The notes beneath the pieces are model-generated. The model saw nothing but the letters and a program-made list of their open reading frames with translations. It was not told the DNA's origin and searched no databases. Shown piece after piece: positions 48,697 through 60,379 of a stretch of DNA of 64,000 nt; the first letter of the stretch is position 1, and each line of letters begins with the position of its first letter. The DNA comes from Diphasiastrum complanatum (Eukaryota; Streptophyta; Lycopodiopsida; Lycopodiales; Lycopodiaceae), in assembly GCA_029204225.1 (NCBI GenBank), contig CM055102.1, positions 30,415,632-30,479,631 of the forward strand. Reading direction: 5' to 3'. The position numbers and the translations under genes were made by a program.

Positions 48697-50440
48697 TTTG
48701 ATATAAACATTTGACTCAACAAATAAAGGTTCGAAGCCTAAAGAATGTAGTGCTTCATCCTTCTTTCTATACCATTGTCTGGCTGTTTGTTTCAGTCCAT
48801 AGATGCTTTTATTCATGTGACAACCAAATTTTGGATATTCTTGGCTTATAAAACCAAGTGGTTGATCCATGAATAAATCTTCTTTTAATTTTGCATGCAA
48901 GAAAGTAGTTTTCTCATCCACAATATGGATTTTGAGATCATGAGCCATTGCATAAGCGAATAACAAGTGAATTGATGTGTGTTTGACTACTGGTGAGAAA
49001 GTATCAGTGTAGACGATCCCATATATATGTGAAAAACCTTTCGCAACCAACCTTGCTTTCTATCTGATGTTATCTCCATCAGGACCTATTTTGATCTTGT
49101 AGATCTACTTGCATTTAACTGGTCTTCTTCCATCAAGTACATGTGCAAATGTCCATACATTGTTCTTATACATCGATGACATTTCGTCCTCCATTGCTTG
49201 AATCTAATGATCTTTATTTGGTCCATCAATAGCTTTCTCGAACGTTTGAGGTTCGTTTGTGAAGCCACAAAATTCGATGGCTATGTTTGTTAAAACATCC
49301 TGACCAAACCTTACTGGTGGTTTTCGTTGTCTTTTAGATCTTCTCACAATTTGTATAGGTCTCGAATTCAATTCTGCATTTTCGGGTTTGACATGTTCTA
49401 CTTGAATTTCGAACTGGTGATTTGAGTCTTTCAGGTACTCAAATTTGAACTCCCTCTGATCTTGAGAATTTCATATCCGACTAAGTCATTGTTTGTTATG
49501 TACTTTGACTCATCGAATTTGACATTTCAAAGAACTTTTATTCTTCCAGTTTCGGGCATGTAGACTCGATAATATGAAGAATGTAACTCGAATCCTACCA
49601 GAAAATCTTGTTCTGTTTTTTCATAGATTTTCTTTCTCAATTTGTCTGGTATATGCATATAAATTGCACATCCAAACATACGAAAATGAGCCAGATTGGC
49701 TTCGACTTCCACTATATTTCGTGAGGAGTTTTATCCGGTATTCTAGATTTCAGAATTCGATTCTAAAGATAGTTCGACGTAGCCACTAGTTCCGCCCACA
49801 ACTGCTTTGGTGCTTTTGCATGAGCCATCATACACTCGGTAGCTTCCATTAGTGTACGATTTCTTTGCTCAACAATTCCATTGTGCTGAGGTGTGCATGA
49901 TGCAGTCTTCATATGCATAATACCTCAATCAGTACAGAAAGTTTTGAATTTGTTGGAAATGTACTCACCTCCACGATCTGTGCAAATTTGCTTCAACTTG
50001 TTGCATGTCTGCTTCTCAGCCCAATTTGTATACTCAACAAATTTCTTGAAAGCTTCTGATTTTGTGTGAATAAAGTATACTACAACGAATTTGTTGAAGT
50101 ATTTTGCATCACCTAAAGACAATACTCCAAATGGTCCACAAATATCCGAATGTACAATTTTTAGTACCTTGGTTGCTTTATAAATATTGAAAGGTGTTCG
50201 AGTCATTTTGTCTTTAAGGCAAGATTCACAGGTAGTTCAAATATCTCGACTCTTGATTTCGACTCCTTCAATTCTCTGACTCTTGTTGGCTTGGTACAAG
50301 CTTCCTACGGATAGAAGATCTTTATCAAGAGTAGGAACATAGAGAACTTCCTCCAATTTCTTGTCACCCTGATTCGTGTCTAACCACAGTACACCAGTTC
50401 CATCAACTGCATGTTTAGAACCATCTTCAAGATTGAGTTC
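48697..50440 (-). pseudogene. Copia M, first half: gag-pre-integrase, integrase, RT start
   Basis: On the minus strand from 50440: LEEVLYVPTLDKDLLSVGSL, CESCLKDKMTRTPF, the integrase core with IVHSDICGP, ICTDRGGEYISNKFKTFC and TPQHNGIVEQRNRT, then an eroded linker. The RT reads ARLVAKGFSHIYGIVYTDTF and KSIYGLKQTARQWY up to VESNVYIK at 48697. The reading then stops at ATCAAA and foreign DNA starts. Several stops. The protein continues at 41829. Confidence 0.85.
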
Positions 50441-50442
50441 GT

Positions 50443-50575
50443 TTCGAGTTTGAGTCCGAGTTTGAACAAGAATAAAAATGTTTCGAGTTCAGTTTTGAAT
50501 TTGGGTTCGAGTTTGTCAGCCTTTGTCAATTAGACTGTGCACTTTGTTGGTAGATTCGAGATTTGTCTATTGAGA
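50443..50575 (-). repeat. LTR-derived repeat, 5' copy of copia M
   Basis: Same orientation and about 130 bp match to 40795-40925. It lies directly upstream (minus strand) of gag-pre-integrase coding. The normal primer site, gag and protease are therefore missing, and a deletion joined LTR to pol. Confidence 0.7.
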
Positions 50576-50579
50576 TGTT

Positions 50580-51910
50580 CTACAATTTACAAGTTTACAT
50601 GCAAATTTATGAGGCCTAGCACCCCAAAAGTCAAGATCCTAGATGGATATCTTTTACATTTTTCACACAACTTTACGCTATAGAATGGTTAAAATTTCAC
50701 GTCAAATGGAGCTTCTCCATGAGACAGTCTTCTGATTTTTTAACTGTTGGAGTCAAAAACTAGCTACTACCAAAAATGAGTAAGATTTGAAACAATTTTG
50801 ATCCAAAAAAGACCCTTTTAATGAGAGGTGGGCGCTAGGCAAGAAAAATGAATTGAAACTTCTGGAGTTTATTAAATGATTTTCCTACAGATTGGACTCC
50901 TTCAAGGAATGCAAATTGAAATTTTTAAAGAGAATTTTCTAGAAAATCCTCTTCAAATTTTCAAAGCCTTATTCTTCTCCATCCAACAGAGGCAATAGAT
51001 TTTATGGCCCATGTTTAACAAATCTCCACCATTGATTTAGAAACCTCATCACCAAATGGTCTGATCTTTAATTGTGTGCTCAAACTCTTCCTTGTAGCTA
51101 AACCTCTAGAGACACTAAAGTGTCTCTTCCACTCTGCGCATAATGGAGGGGTCACCCTCCTCCACATTTTTAGAAATGGCTGCTCCAGATTTCTCGACCG
51201 TCACTCCATGGCTGGTCGCGACCTTCAACCATCACTCCATGGTTGGTCGCGGCCTTCAACCCCAGTTTTGAACATCCAACGCATTTGCATACAACATTTT
51301 TTGAAATAAAAAACACTTCAATATGGCACTGAATCAGATATTTTATTAGCAAAAAATCCTAGCCAACCCAAGCTACAAACTTTCTTGGCCATTTATAGTT
51401 CTTTTTCAAAGATTCTTTCTACAATGCTTAATTCCTTTGAGGTCACTCTACCAAAATGATTCTAGAACAAAGTCCTTTTGATGTATTTTTAGATTTCTTA
51501 TCAGAAGAAGCTATTAGAATTTTTTTTGAAATGGAGTTTTTCAAGAAACACACCAATTCTTGTATGCCAAGAAGTAAGGATATCATTCACTTCACCAATG
51601 GATATGATGAAGAGGTGTCACTAATAATGTTAGTTTCAAACTTAAGGTGTAATTTGCTCAAAGCAAGGAAGATTTATCTTTTCAACACAATAAAAGATTT
51701 TATGTGGAATCAATTAAGCAACAAGGAGCTAGTTATATACTCATCTTCATCCCTTCTAGTTCAACTTTGATAGAAATCACGATATGATTTTTTACTTCAT
51801 GGTATTGACATTGTACCTATTATATATATCATAAAATGAGATCGACAAAACAATTTGTGATCTTAGCCAAGAAATTAGAATAGGAATGATTGAATACTTT
51901 CATGATAATT
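50580..51910. other. Anonymous DNA between copia elements
   Basis: No domain recognised. 51204-51265 holds a 31 bp tandem pair around TCACTCCATGG-TGGTCGCG. A 104-codon plus-strand frame at 51456-51770 has Phe/Leu/Ser-rich sequence with no family that I recognise; it may be chance. Confidence 0.4.
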
Positions 51911-51914
51911 CCAC

Positions 51915-54207
51915 AAGAGATCACTGAGGCAATAGCTGCAGCTGTACAACTGTAGAACAAATTAACAACGACAATGCTGGAAAACAAAACACCATACAAA
52001 ATGTGGACAGGCAGAAAGCCTGATCTATCATACGTACGAGTGTTTGGATGTGCAACATACAAGCACATTCCAAAAGAAAAAAGAAGCAAACTCGATGACA
52101 AATCTGAGCAAACAATCATGGTCGGCTACTCGAACGGAACACATGTGTATAGGCTCTACAGCCCAACCACAAAGAAGGTTGTTTCAAGCAGAGATGTGAA
52201 GTTCGATGAGTCCACATTCCCTGGACTGAAAGACGAAAGAGGCCATGAGATTTTCACACTGCTGCCCATTCAAGAGGGAGATCGAGGACATACATCAAAT
52301 CAGAATGCAGAGCCGTAGACTCTAGAGCAGCAGGAAGCAGAGGATCAACCCCACGAACAAGAAACATTCGAATAGTGACAAAATGAGCCTAGAAGGTCAA
52401 CGAGACAAAGGCCTCCAAACCGCTACTCTGACAATCTTCAATGGAGTGAAGACAAGCAGTTCGAGTACTACAGCTTCACAGAAGAGCCAATCACATACCA
52501 AGAAGCTATCCAGAGTCCAGAGGGAGAACTCTGGAAGCAAACAATGTCAGAGGAGATCGAGTCGATGAGACAAAACAAGACATGGACATTAGAGCCACTG
52601 CTAGAAAATAGAAAAATAGTCGACTACAAGTGGACGTATAAGAAAAAGATGAAATCAGATAGCACCGTTGGCCGCTACAAAGCAAGGCTTGTCACGAAGG
52701 GCTACACACAGAGATATGGTGTTGATTATTTCAATACATATTCGTCCATGGTCAATATGACAAGCAGAAGGCTACTCCTTGCATATGCCACACAACACAA
52801 TCTGGAGATTCACCAGATTGACATGAAAACAGCCTTTCTCCATGGAGATCTAGAGGAGGAAATCTTCATGAAGCAGCCTGAAGGCTATGAAGACCCCGAC
52901 AATCGACAATATGTCTACCGGTTGTAGAGATGCATCTATGGTCTAAAACAGACATCACGAGCATGGTATAAGAAGCTTGATGGTCTTCTGAAGTCTCTAG
53001 ACTTTAATCCTACTCAGCCAGACTGCAATGTCTACATCAAAAGAGTACGAAAGAATTTTGTGATACTGACCATTTTTGTGAATGATTCGCTGATGATAGG
53101 TAATTCCTTGATCCTGATCAAAGACACGAAGAGTCAGATTTCTAAGAGCTACAAAATCACAGATCTTGGAGAAGCAACGGAATGCCTCGGGTTGGATATC
53201 AGAAGAGATCGAACAGAGGGCGAAATGCACTTGAGTCAGTCGGAATATGCCAGAAAAGTGCTAAGGCAATACCACATGATGGACTGCAAAGAAAAGGCCA
53301 CACCAATGATAGCTGGAGCCAAGCTCACGAAGCATGATTGCCCAAAAATGGAAGAGAAAGAATAGAAGATGGTAGGTATACCCTACCAGAACTTAATCGG
53401 TAGTTTGATGTAGCTCACAATTTGTACTAGACCCGATATGGCCTTCTCTATTTACGCCTTGAGCCAATTTTCTTCCAATTGTGGCCTGACACATTGGCAA
53501 ATGGCCAAACAAATCCTAAGTATATGAAGGGTACCCAGAATATGGAATTAACCTACAGAGCTGAAAACGAAAAAAATGGATTCAAGATGCACCACTACAG
53601 TGATGCAAGCTGGGCGAGTTGCAAAGATGATAGCAAATCCATTACTGGAGGATGTACCATAGCGTGCGGAGCTGCAATCAGCTGGATATGCAAAAAGCAA
53701 ACCTTGGTGGCTCAATCCTCTTGCGAAGCTGAATATGTCGCAACTTCAAAGGTGGCGAATGAGGTAGTGTGGCTGCAGATGATGCTGGAGGCAATCAAGA
53801 TACCACAAGAAGGGCCAAGCATGATGAAGATGGACTCTCAGAGTGCCATCTATCTGTCCCAGGATCTTGTCTTCCATTCAAAGACAAAGCACATACCTCT
53901 GAGGTACCATCACATTAGAGATTTGATCTCAAAAGGAGAGCTCCAGGTCCAGTACATAAAATCAAAAAATATGATTGCAGATCTGCTCATGAAGCCGCTC
54001 GATAAGCCACTCTTTGCCAAGCAAAGAAAGACAATTGGATTAAATGTACAAAGCTGCAAGGTTCAAGAGAGAGTGTCAGAAATGGTGAACTCCTGCAACT
54101 TTGTCGCAACACGAACAAGAAATGAAGGTCGAACGAGAACAATTCACGACTGTCAAAGTCTCTTGACTCGAAGCACAAACGATTCACGAATCATCCGTGA
54201 ATCATAA
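51915..54207 (+). pseudogene. Copia pol relic: integrase end, RT, RNase H
   Basis: Integrase C-terminal part NKTPYKMWTGRKPDLSYVRV and FGCATYKHIPKEKRSKLDDK (51985-52120), then a Glu/Gln-rich linker. The RT from about 52440 (EAIQSPEGELWKQTM, YKARLVTKGYTQRYGVDYF, DMKTAFLHGDLEEEIFMKQP, RCIYGLKQTSRAWYKKL) is followed by RNase H to 54207 (YSDASWASCKDDSKSITGG, QSSCEAEYVATSKVANEVVW, HHIRDLISKGELQVQYI). Stops at 52316, 52375, 52926, 53363 and 53410. The RT catalytic box is FVND instead of YVDD (about 53078). One of the better-kept elements here. Confidence 0.9.
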
Positions 54208-54900
54208 AACACACTCCAGGACCACAAACCGCAAAAAAAGAACTACGAAAGAAACGAAGAGAACAAAAGCAAATGGGATATTATGAAACAGACGAAGAAG
54301 AATCTTCCGCACTGCCAGCTGGCAGCTCAACGAGATTGGAGTCGTAGACTTCACGCCTAGGTGAAATGAGTGGCAACAACAGGGACTAACTAATTAGTTG
54401 ATTAGCGTTAACTAGTCTTGTGATTTCTGCATTTAGCCATCTTGTAAACTCTACACTGTGGAGGTATAAGCAATCCTTTCGGGATCATAAAATATATAGA
54501 TCTGTAAGAGACATAGTGAGAGAGGTAGCGAATAGAGCAGAAAAGAAAAATACTAGAGCTGTGCATGAAAGTCTGCCAACGAGGAGAACAAAACGAAAGA
54601 TCAGAGTGTCATTCCATCAACGAACGAGACATTGACGATCTCGCTCTAAAATCAAACCAATAATACAGTCGTTCCATTTTTGTGCATCTCCTTGTCTTTT
54701 GTCGTTTGTCTTGATTGCTAGAAACAAATGTGTTCTGTGATGTGCAGGCGAGTGTTTAGGCTCCTGTAAAAGCTTCCGCGCAAAAAATTCAAAGACACAA
54801 AATCGTCCGCGAATACGAAAACGAATACGAAAGAGAAACAGTTTTGCCTTCGCAAAACTAAACCCAACGTTTTCTGCTTCCACGATATAAGAGAGTCAAC
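54208..54900 (+). repeat. Probable 3' LTR of the copia pol at 51.9-54.2 kb
   Basis: It follows the RNase H stop after a purine-rich stretch (AGAGAACAAAAGCAAATGGG near 54260). It contains GGTATAAGCAATCC and ATAAAATATATAGATC near 54460-54505 as TATA-like signals. Ends are not defined, and the 5' copy is not in the window. Confidence 0.45.
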
Positions 54901-55318
54901 AACACCGCCCCCTCAAGAACCTCGAAAATCTTGGTTACAAAAAACTATAATTATTGATACAAAATTAATCGAGTGACAAAAACAGAAGCGCGAGAAGCTT
55001 AAGCAACTTATCAAGCCACTATCTGCATAGACAACAACCAACCCATCCGATCACGCTTCCACATCTAGTAGCGCATCCACACAAGTGATTCCCAACGTTT
55101 CGGAGAACCTTGTGGAACCACCTTTTGATCTACCAAGCAAGTTTAAGGACTTCACACTTGATGACGTAGTCATCCAACTGCCACAACCACAAAGGGAACC
55201 TACAAAAGTTTAAAGGCCTTTAAAGGCCCAGCCAAAACTATAGAGCTAAATCTTAAAGATCCTGATGATGATGTGGATAATATTGTTCACGTCGGAGCCC
55301 ACCTCATGCCAGGTCAAA

Positions 55319-55534
55319 TTCTTGACTGGAGACCTTACTCCGCAAATACAAGGATGTATTTTCATGGAATTATACTGAGATGAAAGGGGTCCTGCCTGAA
55401 ATAGCAGTCCATACGATTCCATCAACTTCTTGATCTGGAGACCTTACTCCGCAAATACAAGGATGTATTTGCATGAAATTATACTGAGATGAAAGGGGTC
55501 CCGTCTGAAATAGCGATCCATATGATTCCTTTAG
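55319..55534. repeat. Tandem duplication inside gypsy C, 108 bp period
   Basis: 55319-55426 and 55427-55534 are about 90 percent alike, starting TTCTTGA-CTGGAGACC. The duplicated part codes for the LLRKYKDVF-WNYTEMKG stretch just before RT. Confidence 0.9.
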
Positions 55535-55970
55535 AGGAGAACGCTAAGCCTATTTGGGCTAAACCATACCGAAGTAACTCTGTTTATCGCGAGCAGATCG
55601 ATGAAGATATTAAGAAATTGCTGGATGTTGGATTCATCTATGAAGTCCAACATACTGATTGGGTATCACCCATTGTGATCGTACCCAAGAAAAATAGCAA
55701 GCTTCGTATCTGCATCGATCTAAAGAATCTTAACGCGGTTACAAAAAAAGACCATTTTCCTTTACCCTTAACTACACAAATCCTTGAGGAAATGGTAGGA
55801 GCTGAAGTTTTCAGCTTCCTAGACGGTTTCAGTGGCTATTTCCTAATCCAAATAGCCCCTGAAGATAGACACAAGACAACCTTTGCAACAAAAACTGGGG
55901 TTTACGCTTATAACATCATGCCTTTTGGCTTATGTAACATCCCTTCAACGTTTTAGAAGAATGTTGATAG
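55489..55970 (+). pseudogene. Gypsy RT, first half
   Basis: MKGVPSEIAIHMIPLEENAK leads into WVSPIVIVPKKNSKLRICID, FPLPLTTQILEEMVGAEVFS, FLDGFSGYFLIQIAPEDRHK and PFGLCNIPSTF. This is a good gypsy RT up to motif C, open for 155 codons. It then stops, and the YxDD motif is missing because foreign DNA follows. Confidence 0.9.
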
Positions 55971-55974
55971 ATCC

Positions 55975-57120
55975 CCTGCTCCAGAGGATCTGTTGGTTTT
56001 TAAAATTGATTCTTTCTTACTTTTGCCTATCAGTAGAGATGGTGGGTTCTTCTTGAGATTGTCATTCTTGTTTTAAACCCAAGATCAGGTAGAAGGGAAC
56101 AAATTCACGTTGTAGTATATTTTTGTCCTGCCTGTCAGAGGACTACTCAGGGTCAAACTCTCTTGAACGCACTTACATTCATACATAGATGCAAGCCAAG
56201 AATGCTCACTCACAAATCAGAGTGCAGCCCAAATGAACATTCTGTAGATTCTATAGCTACCTACTCTAAAAACAAACTGTATCAGAGCCTAAGCATTACT
56301 AACATTGAGATACCTTGGATAAATTGACAAACCAATAAACAAAACTAATCTACAGCATGTTAGAAGTCCAAGAATCAAGAAACCAACCAGTCTTTTGATT
56401 CTTGGACCCAAGAACATCAAGAACTGGACTATAAAGAGATATGCAAGAACTACACCACAGATCCAGCCTATTTAGTTTAGCTGAATGTTGGTTCCTACAT
56501 TAATCCACAAACAAGAAAAGAAACTAATCCACTCTACGAAAGCAGCAAATCTAATCCACTCTATAGTCCACAACCACACACGAAAGGAGAGAAGGGCAAG
56601 ATCATAAATGCATCACTCAAGAAACAAGCATGATCAAGGAGCTCAATGGATGCACCAAACTTGTGAAGGCTCTTCTCATTTCAGCATGGAGTTGATACAA
56701 TTTACAAAAAGCTCCTCTTCACAAAGACGGAGTCTCTTAAATAAGCAAGAGAGCTCCTTAGGTGGCATCCTAGTGGAATTTCCACATTTCACAAATTACA
56801 AGTGGAATAATGCTCTCCACTAGAGGTCACCATCAAAAGGTGGCTCACTCTACTTTCTTTAAGAGGGGTTTACTTGTATTTATTACATCTTCTTAGAAAT
56901 ACTAGTTCCTACATGGTCATTCCATCTTTCGGGATTCACCATGAGGCTTACAAAGTTCTTGCATATCTTTCCTAGCTAGTATTTCTCGGCTCTCAGTCTT
57001 CATTATCTCGTCTTTTCAGAGACCTCCTCGGTCTAAGGTGAGAGGTGCTCTTGAGTTGCTCTGTCCAAGTATCTTAGGGATTCGTCTGTTAATACTCGAA
57101 GAATTCAATTTCTGAGTAGT
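55975..57120. other. Foreign block interrupting gypsy C
   Basis: About 1.15 kb without coding, replacing the second half of RT and most of RNase H. Composition and a CTAAGGTGAGAGGTG-type tail suggest an LTR in reverse orientation, but no target duplication was seen, so insertion plus deletion is likely. Confidence 0.5.
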
Positions 57121-57124
57121 CGTC

Positions 57125-58545
57125 CGAAAAGGAACACAACATTTCATGGCTGATCACCTTTCCCAACTTCCTAATGCTAAAAAGGCAACGACATTAGTCA
57201 ACGACGATCTTCGTGATGCATGTCTTTTTCAGATTGATGCTACACCTTTATGGGCTGAGGAGATCACTCAGTTCCTACCCACAAGCCTACTCAAAAAAGG
57301 CCTGAATACAGTTGCAAAAAGAAATTTTTTGCCTAAAGCAGCGCCCTTTCAACTTATAGCAGGACAACTTTACAAAAGAGGCATTGACGGTATTCTCCAA
57401 TGATGCACTTATGAATATGAAATACGACCTATCATATCTCAGGATCATGAGGGCATTGGCGATGGTCACTTCTCTACTGAAGCGACAACTAAGATTATCC
57501 TTCGAGCAAGCTTGTGGTGGCCATCATTATTTAAAGACACATTTGTTGACATGAAAACATATGATGTCTGCCAATGTGCCAAGAAAAATACGAAAGCAGA
57601 CTTCACACCCTTGACTCCCATTATAGAAGACGAAGCTTTCCATAAATGAGGAATCGATTTTGTTGGGCCAGTCAACCCGACAGCGAAACACACTCAAGCC
57701 TGTTATATCCTAATAGCCACAAATTACGCCACTCAATGGGTTGAGGCTCGGGCAACAAAGGACGCCAATGTGAAATCTGTTGCGCGTTTTCTTTATGAAA
57801 ACATTATTATGCATTTTGGCTATTCTATTGAGCTAGTTAGTGACCGAGGCACACACTTATTAGATGCTGTCATTGATAATTTGCTACGCCATTACCTTGT
57901 GGTTCACCGAAAAAGTACTCCTCCGTACTATCCTAGGTGTAATGGCTAGGCAGAGTCCACTAACAAGATGACCTGTAAGATATTGACATAGATAGTAGAG
58001 ACCAGTCACTCCGATTAGGAAATGAAACTCTTCTCCGCTATTTGGGCATACCGCACAACTCCAAAGAAGGCCACAAGATGGGTTACCCCATTACATCTCG
58101 TGTATGGTCAAGAGGCAAAAATGTCTGTTGAATTCTTAGTGCCTTCTTTAAGAGTCATGGAAGCCTTTTCTACATATCTTTGTGAGAAAGCTACAATTGA
58201 GCAACAAGTAAAGACCAGGCTATTTACGTTAGCCCAGTTGTGCGAAACTAGACTCATATCCTATCACGCACAACTAGTTAACAAAAGACGCCAAAAGGCC
58301 TAGCATGACCATCACTTACGCAACAAGGACTTACACTTAGGTTACTAGATGCTTCTTTATAAATCTAAGAAGCACCCCTGAAAGTTGAAATTCAGGAGTG
58401 AAGGTCCATATATTATCGATAAAGTCTTTTCTAATGGTGCAGTCCAGTTGCAAACACTTGACGGAGCACTCCTATACACTGTCGTCAATGGTGGTTGTCT
58501 ACGGCGGTATTACGAGGTGTTGTTTTTTGTTGACCCAATTTAACT
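57125..58545 (+). pseudogene. Gypsy RNase H end and integrase
   Basis: MADHLSQLPN marks the RNase H/integrase junction. The zinc region is at about 57440-57590 (DHEGIGDGHFS, then DVCQCAKK). The DDE core follows: GIDFVGPVNP, SDRGTHLL (second Asp, about 57840) and CNG-AESTNK (Glu, about 57950). The C-terminal part runs to about 58540 (YKSKKHP, FRSEGPYIIDKVFSNGAVQL). Stops at 57401, 57648, 57946, 57988 and 58302. Confidence 0.88.
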
Positions 58546-58950
58546 CTAATCCCATGGTATATATTTTACATTTTTTCTTGTTTTGTTATGCTCTTTTTGC
58601 ATGACTATTTTTTGTATCCTTTTATTGTACATGACAATATTTATTTACTTTACTGCATCTTCATTTTTTTTTTCTATAAATTCACATTCACCATGCGTGT
58701 TATAGGTCAACAAATGATAGACTACATCACTAGGACAAGTTTTGTCACATTTTAACCCACCTCATTTCCATCTATATGATCACTCAATATTTCTAATTAT
58801 AGCATAAAACTAGTCACTGGGATACTTCTTTCCAATGAGAACTTCTACTTCGAACCACAGTCATATTTTCCTCATGAAGTTCTCCACTTACATCACAGAG
58901 ATCCATTCCTCATTAACTACTTGTTTGGCATCTCAACTGAATACTTTCCG

Positions 58951-59172
58951 TCTAATCTCGATCGATGAATTTCAGTCTGATCTTGACCGATGAATTTCAC
59001 TCCGATCTCGACCAACGGATTTCAGTTAGATCTTGACCGACGGATTTCAGTTAGATCTCAACCGAAGGCTTTCAGTCTCATCTCGACCGACGGATTTCAG
59101 TCAGATATTGACCGAAGGGTTTCAGTTCCATCTCAACCAAGTAAGATATCGACCGAAGACATTCATTAAAAT
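58951..59172. repeat. 25 bp minisatellite I
   Basis: About nine units of GATCTCGACCGACGGATTTC followed by AGTTA, degenerating at both ends. Confidence 0.9.
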
Positions 59173-59754
59173 CTCGACCAAAGCAAGACGACTGTCATCA
59201 TAAATACCTTGAACATGAAGACATTCATACTTCAATGTCGTGCAAATATTGGAGTTTTCTTGACTATCTGCTGGCGATCTTGCTACTTCCATGCTTGTTT
59301 CTGGCACTCTTCTGTTGCATCCATCCGTCATTGACACCGCACAACATCCATCCAGTTTCAACCATCCTTGTTTGAATACCACAACGAGTGCCAACACCAA
59401 CACTTCCAACCCTAACTTCACTGGCAATCGAACCATTTTGGTGAAACCTCTCGCACACCTGAGGGGTAGTGTCACGCGAGCACTCTCGTTACACTATTGA
59501 GAACATCATCATCACCATTCTCACAAATTCTTGTTTTTTCCTCTTCCTTCACCACCTCCAACATTTTATTCCCACCGTCATCCATCATTTCCATTTTTCC
59601 AACCTTCTAATACTCCACCGCCATCTACACATCCTGTCTTTTTGAGCCATTCTACTTCACCCTTTCTACTCTACCATTCCCACCTCACTACCTAGATTTC
59701 CTTTCTTACAGACACACCACTTTCACACACCTCCGCTTTACACGCATTCTAAGT

Positions 59755-59846
59755 TCCATTTCGACCGACGCCTCGAGTCACCTTCTTAACCGACGCCTCC
59801 AGTCACCTTCTCAACCGACGCCTCCGGTTCCACTCTCGACCGAGCC
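59755..59846. repeat. 25 bp minisatellite II
   Basis: Three to four units of the type CTTCTCAACCGACGCCTCCA plus GTCAC. It shares the CGACCGACG core and the 25 bp length with array I. Confidence 0.85.
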
Positions 59847-59920
59847 GAAACCACTATTACCTCTATTTCAACTCTCAACAGAACCAGTTTTCCAGAACAC
59901 TATCTTTTCAATTTTTCAAT

Positions 59921-60379
59921 ATGTCCTCCAATCAGAGTTCCAGTTCAGAAGACCAAGATGCAAATAAGATCGACATCCAGATGGGCAAGCTGGATATTCA
60001 AGAGATGCAAACTTGGTACCAACAAGCACAACAATTTTTCAAGAAAATTGAGTTCCAAGTTTCTATCCTGCCGGGGTATCAGAGTCCATACTTGCTACAT
60101 ATGGCATACGCCAACTACAATGCCACTGCAAGGTCTTGCCAATTCATAGTTCCTCCCAACCGAAACTATGTTTACAATATATCTTTTGCGACAATAGGCT
60201 TTCATACATTCGGATTCCCCCGAGGCCCAAATGCTGTTACTTTTATATCATTGTTGCATGAGAGCACTCACTACACTAAATCTCCTCCACTAATTCTGAT
60301 AGTAATACCCATGCTCACTACTAAGATCCATCTCATAAAGCATAGCTCAACAAATGCATATATGTATATATATACTTAA
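59921..60379 (+). CDS. Unidentified 152-codon ORF
   Basis: It starts ATG in a CAATATGTCC context after a pyrimidine-rich stretch. The N-terminus is Ser/Asp/Glu rich (MSSNQSSSSEDQDANKIDIQ), followed by a Gln-rich helix-like part (QTWYQQAQQFFKKIEFQ) and an aromatic/Asn-rich part (YLLHMAYANYNATARSCQFI). The last 40 residues look random, so true coding may stop near residue 110 at an exon end or break. I do not recognise a family. It follows gypsy C and the minisatellites, so it may be the start of another element's gag or an extra retroelement ORF rather than a host gene. Confidence 0.35.
   Translation: MSSNQSSSSEDQDANKIDIQMGKLDIQEMQTWYQQAQQFFKKIEFQVSILPGYQSPYLLHMAYANYNATARSCQFIVPPNRNYVYNISFATIGFHTFGFPRGPNAVTFISLLHESTHYTKSPPLILIVIPMLTTKIHLIKHSSTNAYMYIYT

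Larger units (their letters stand above)
54960..58545 (+). mobile_element. Ty3/gypsy pol relic C (interrupted)
   Basis: Order: eroded upstream region, pre-RT, RT first half, foreign block (about 55975-57120), RNase H end, and integrase with C-terminal domain. No LTR was identified. Downstream non-coding DNA carries 25 bp minisatellites, as is common in 3' regions of Tat/Ogre-like gypsy elements (inference). Confidence 0.85.
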
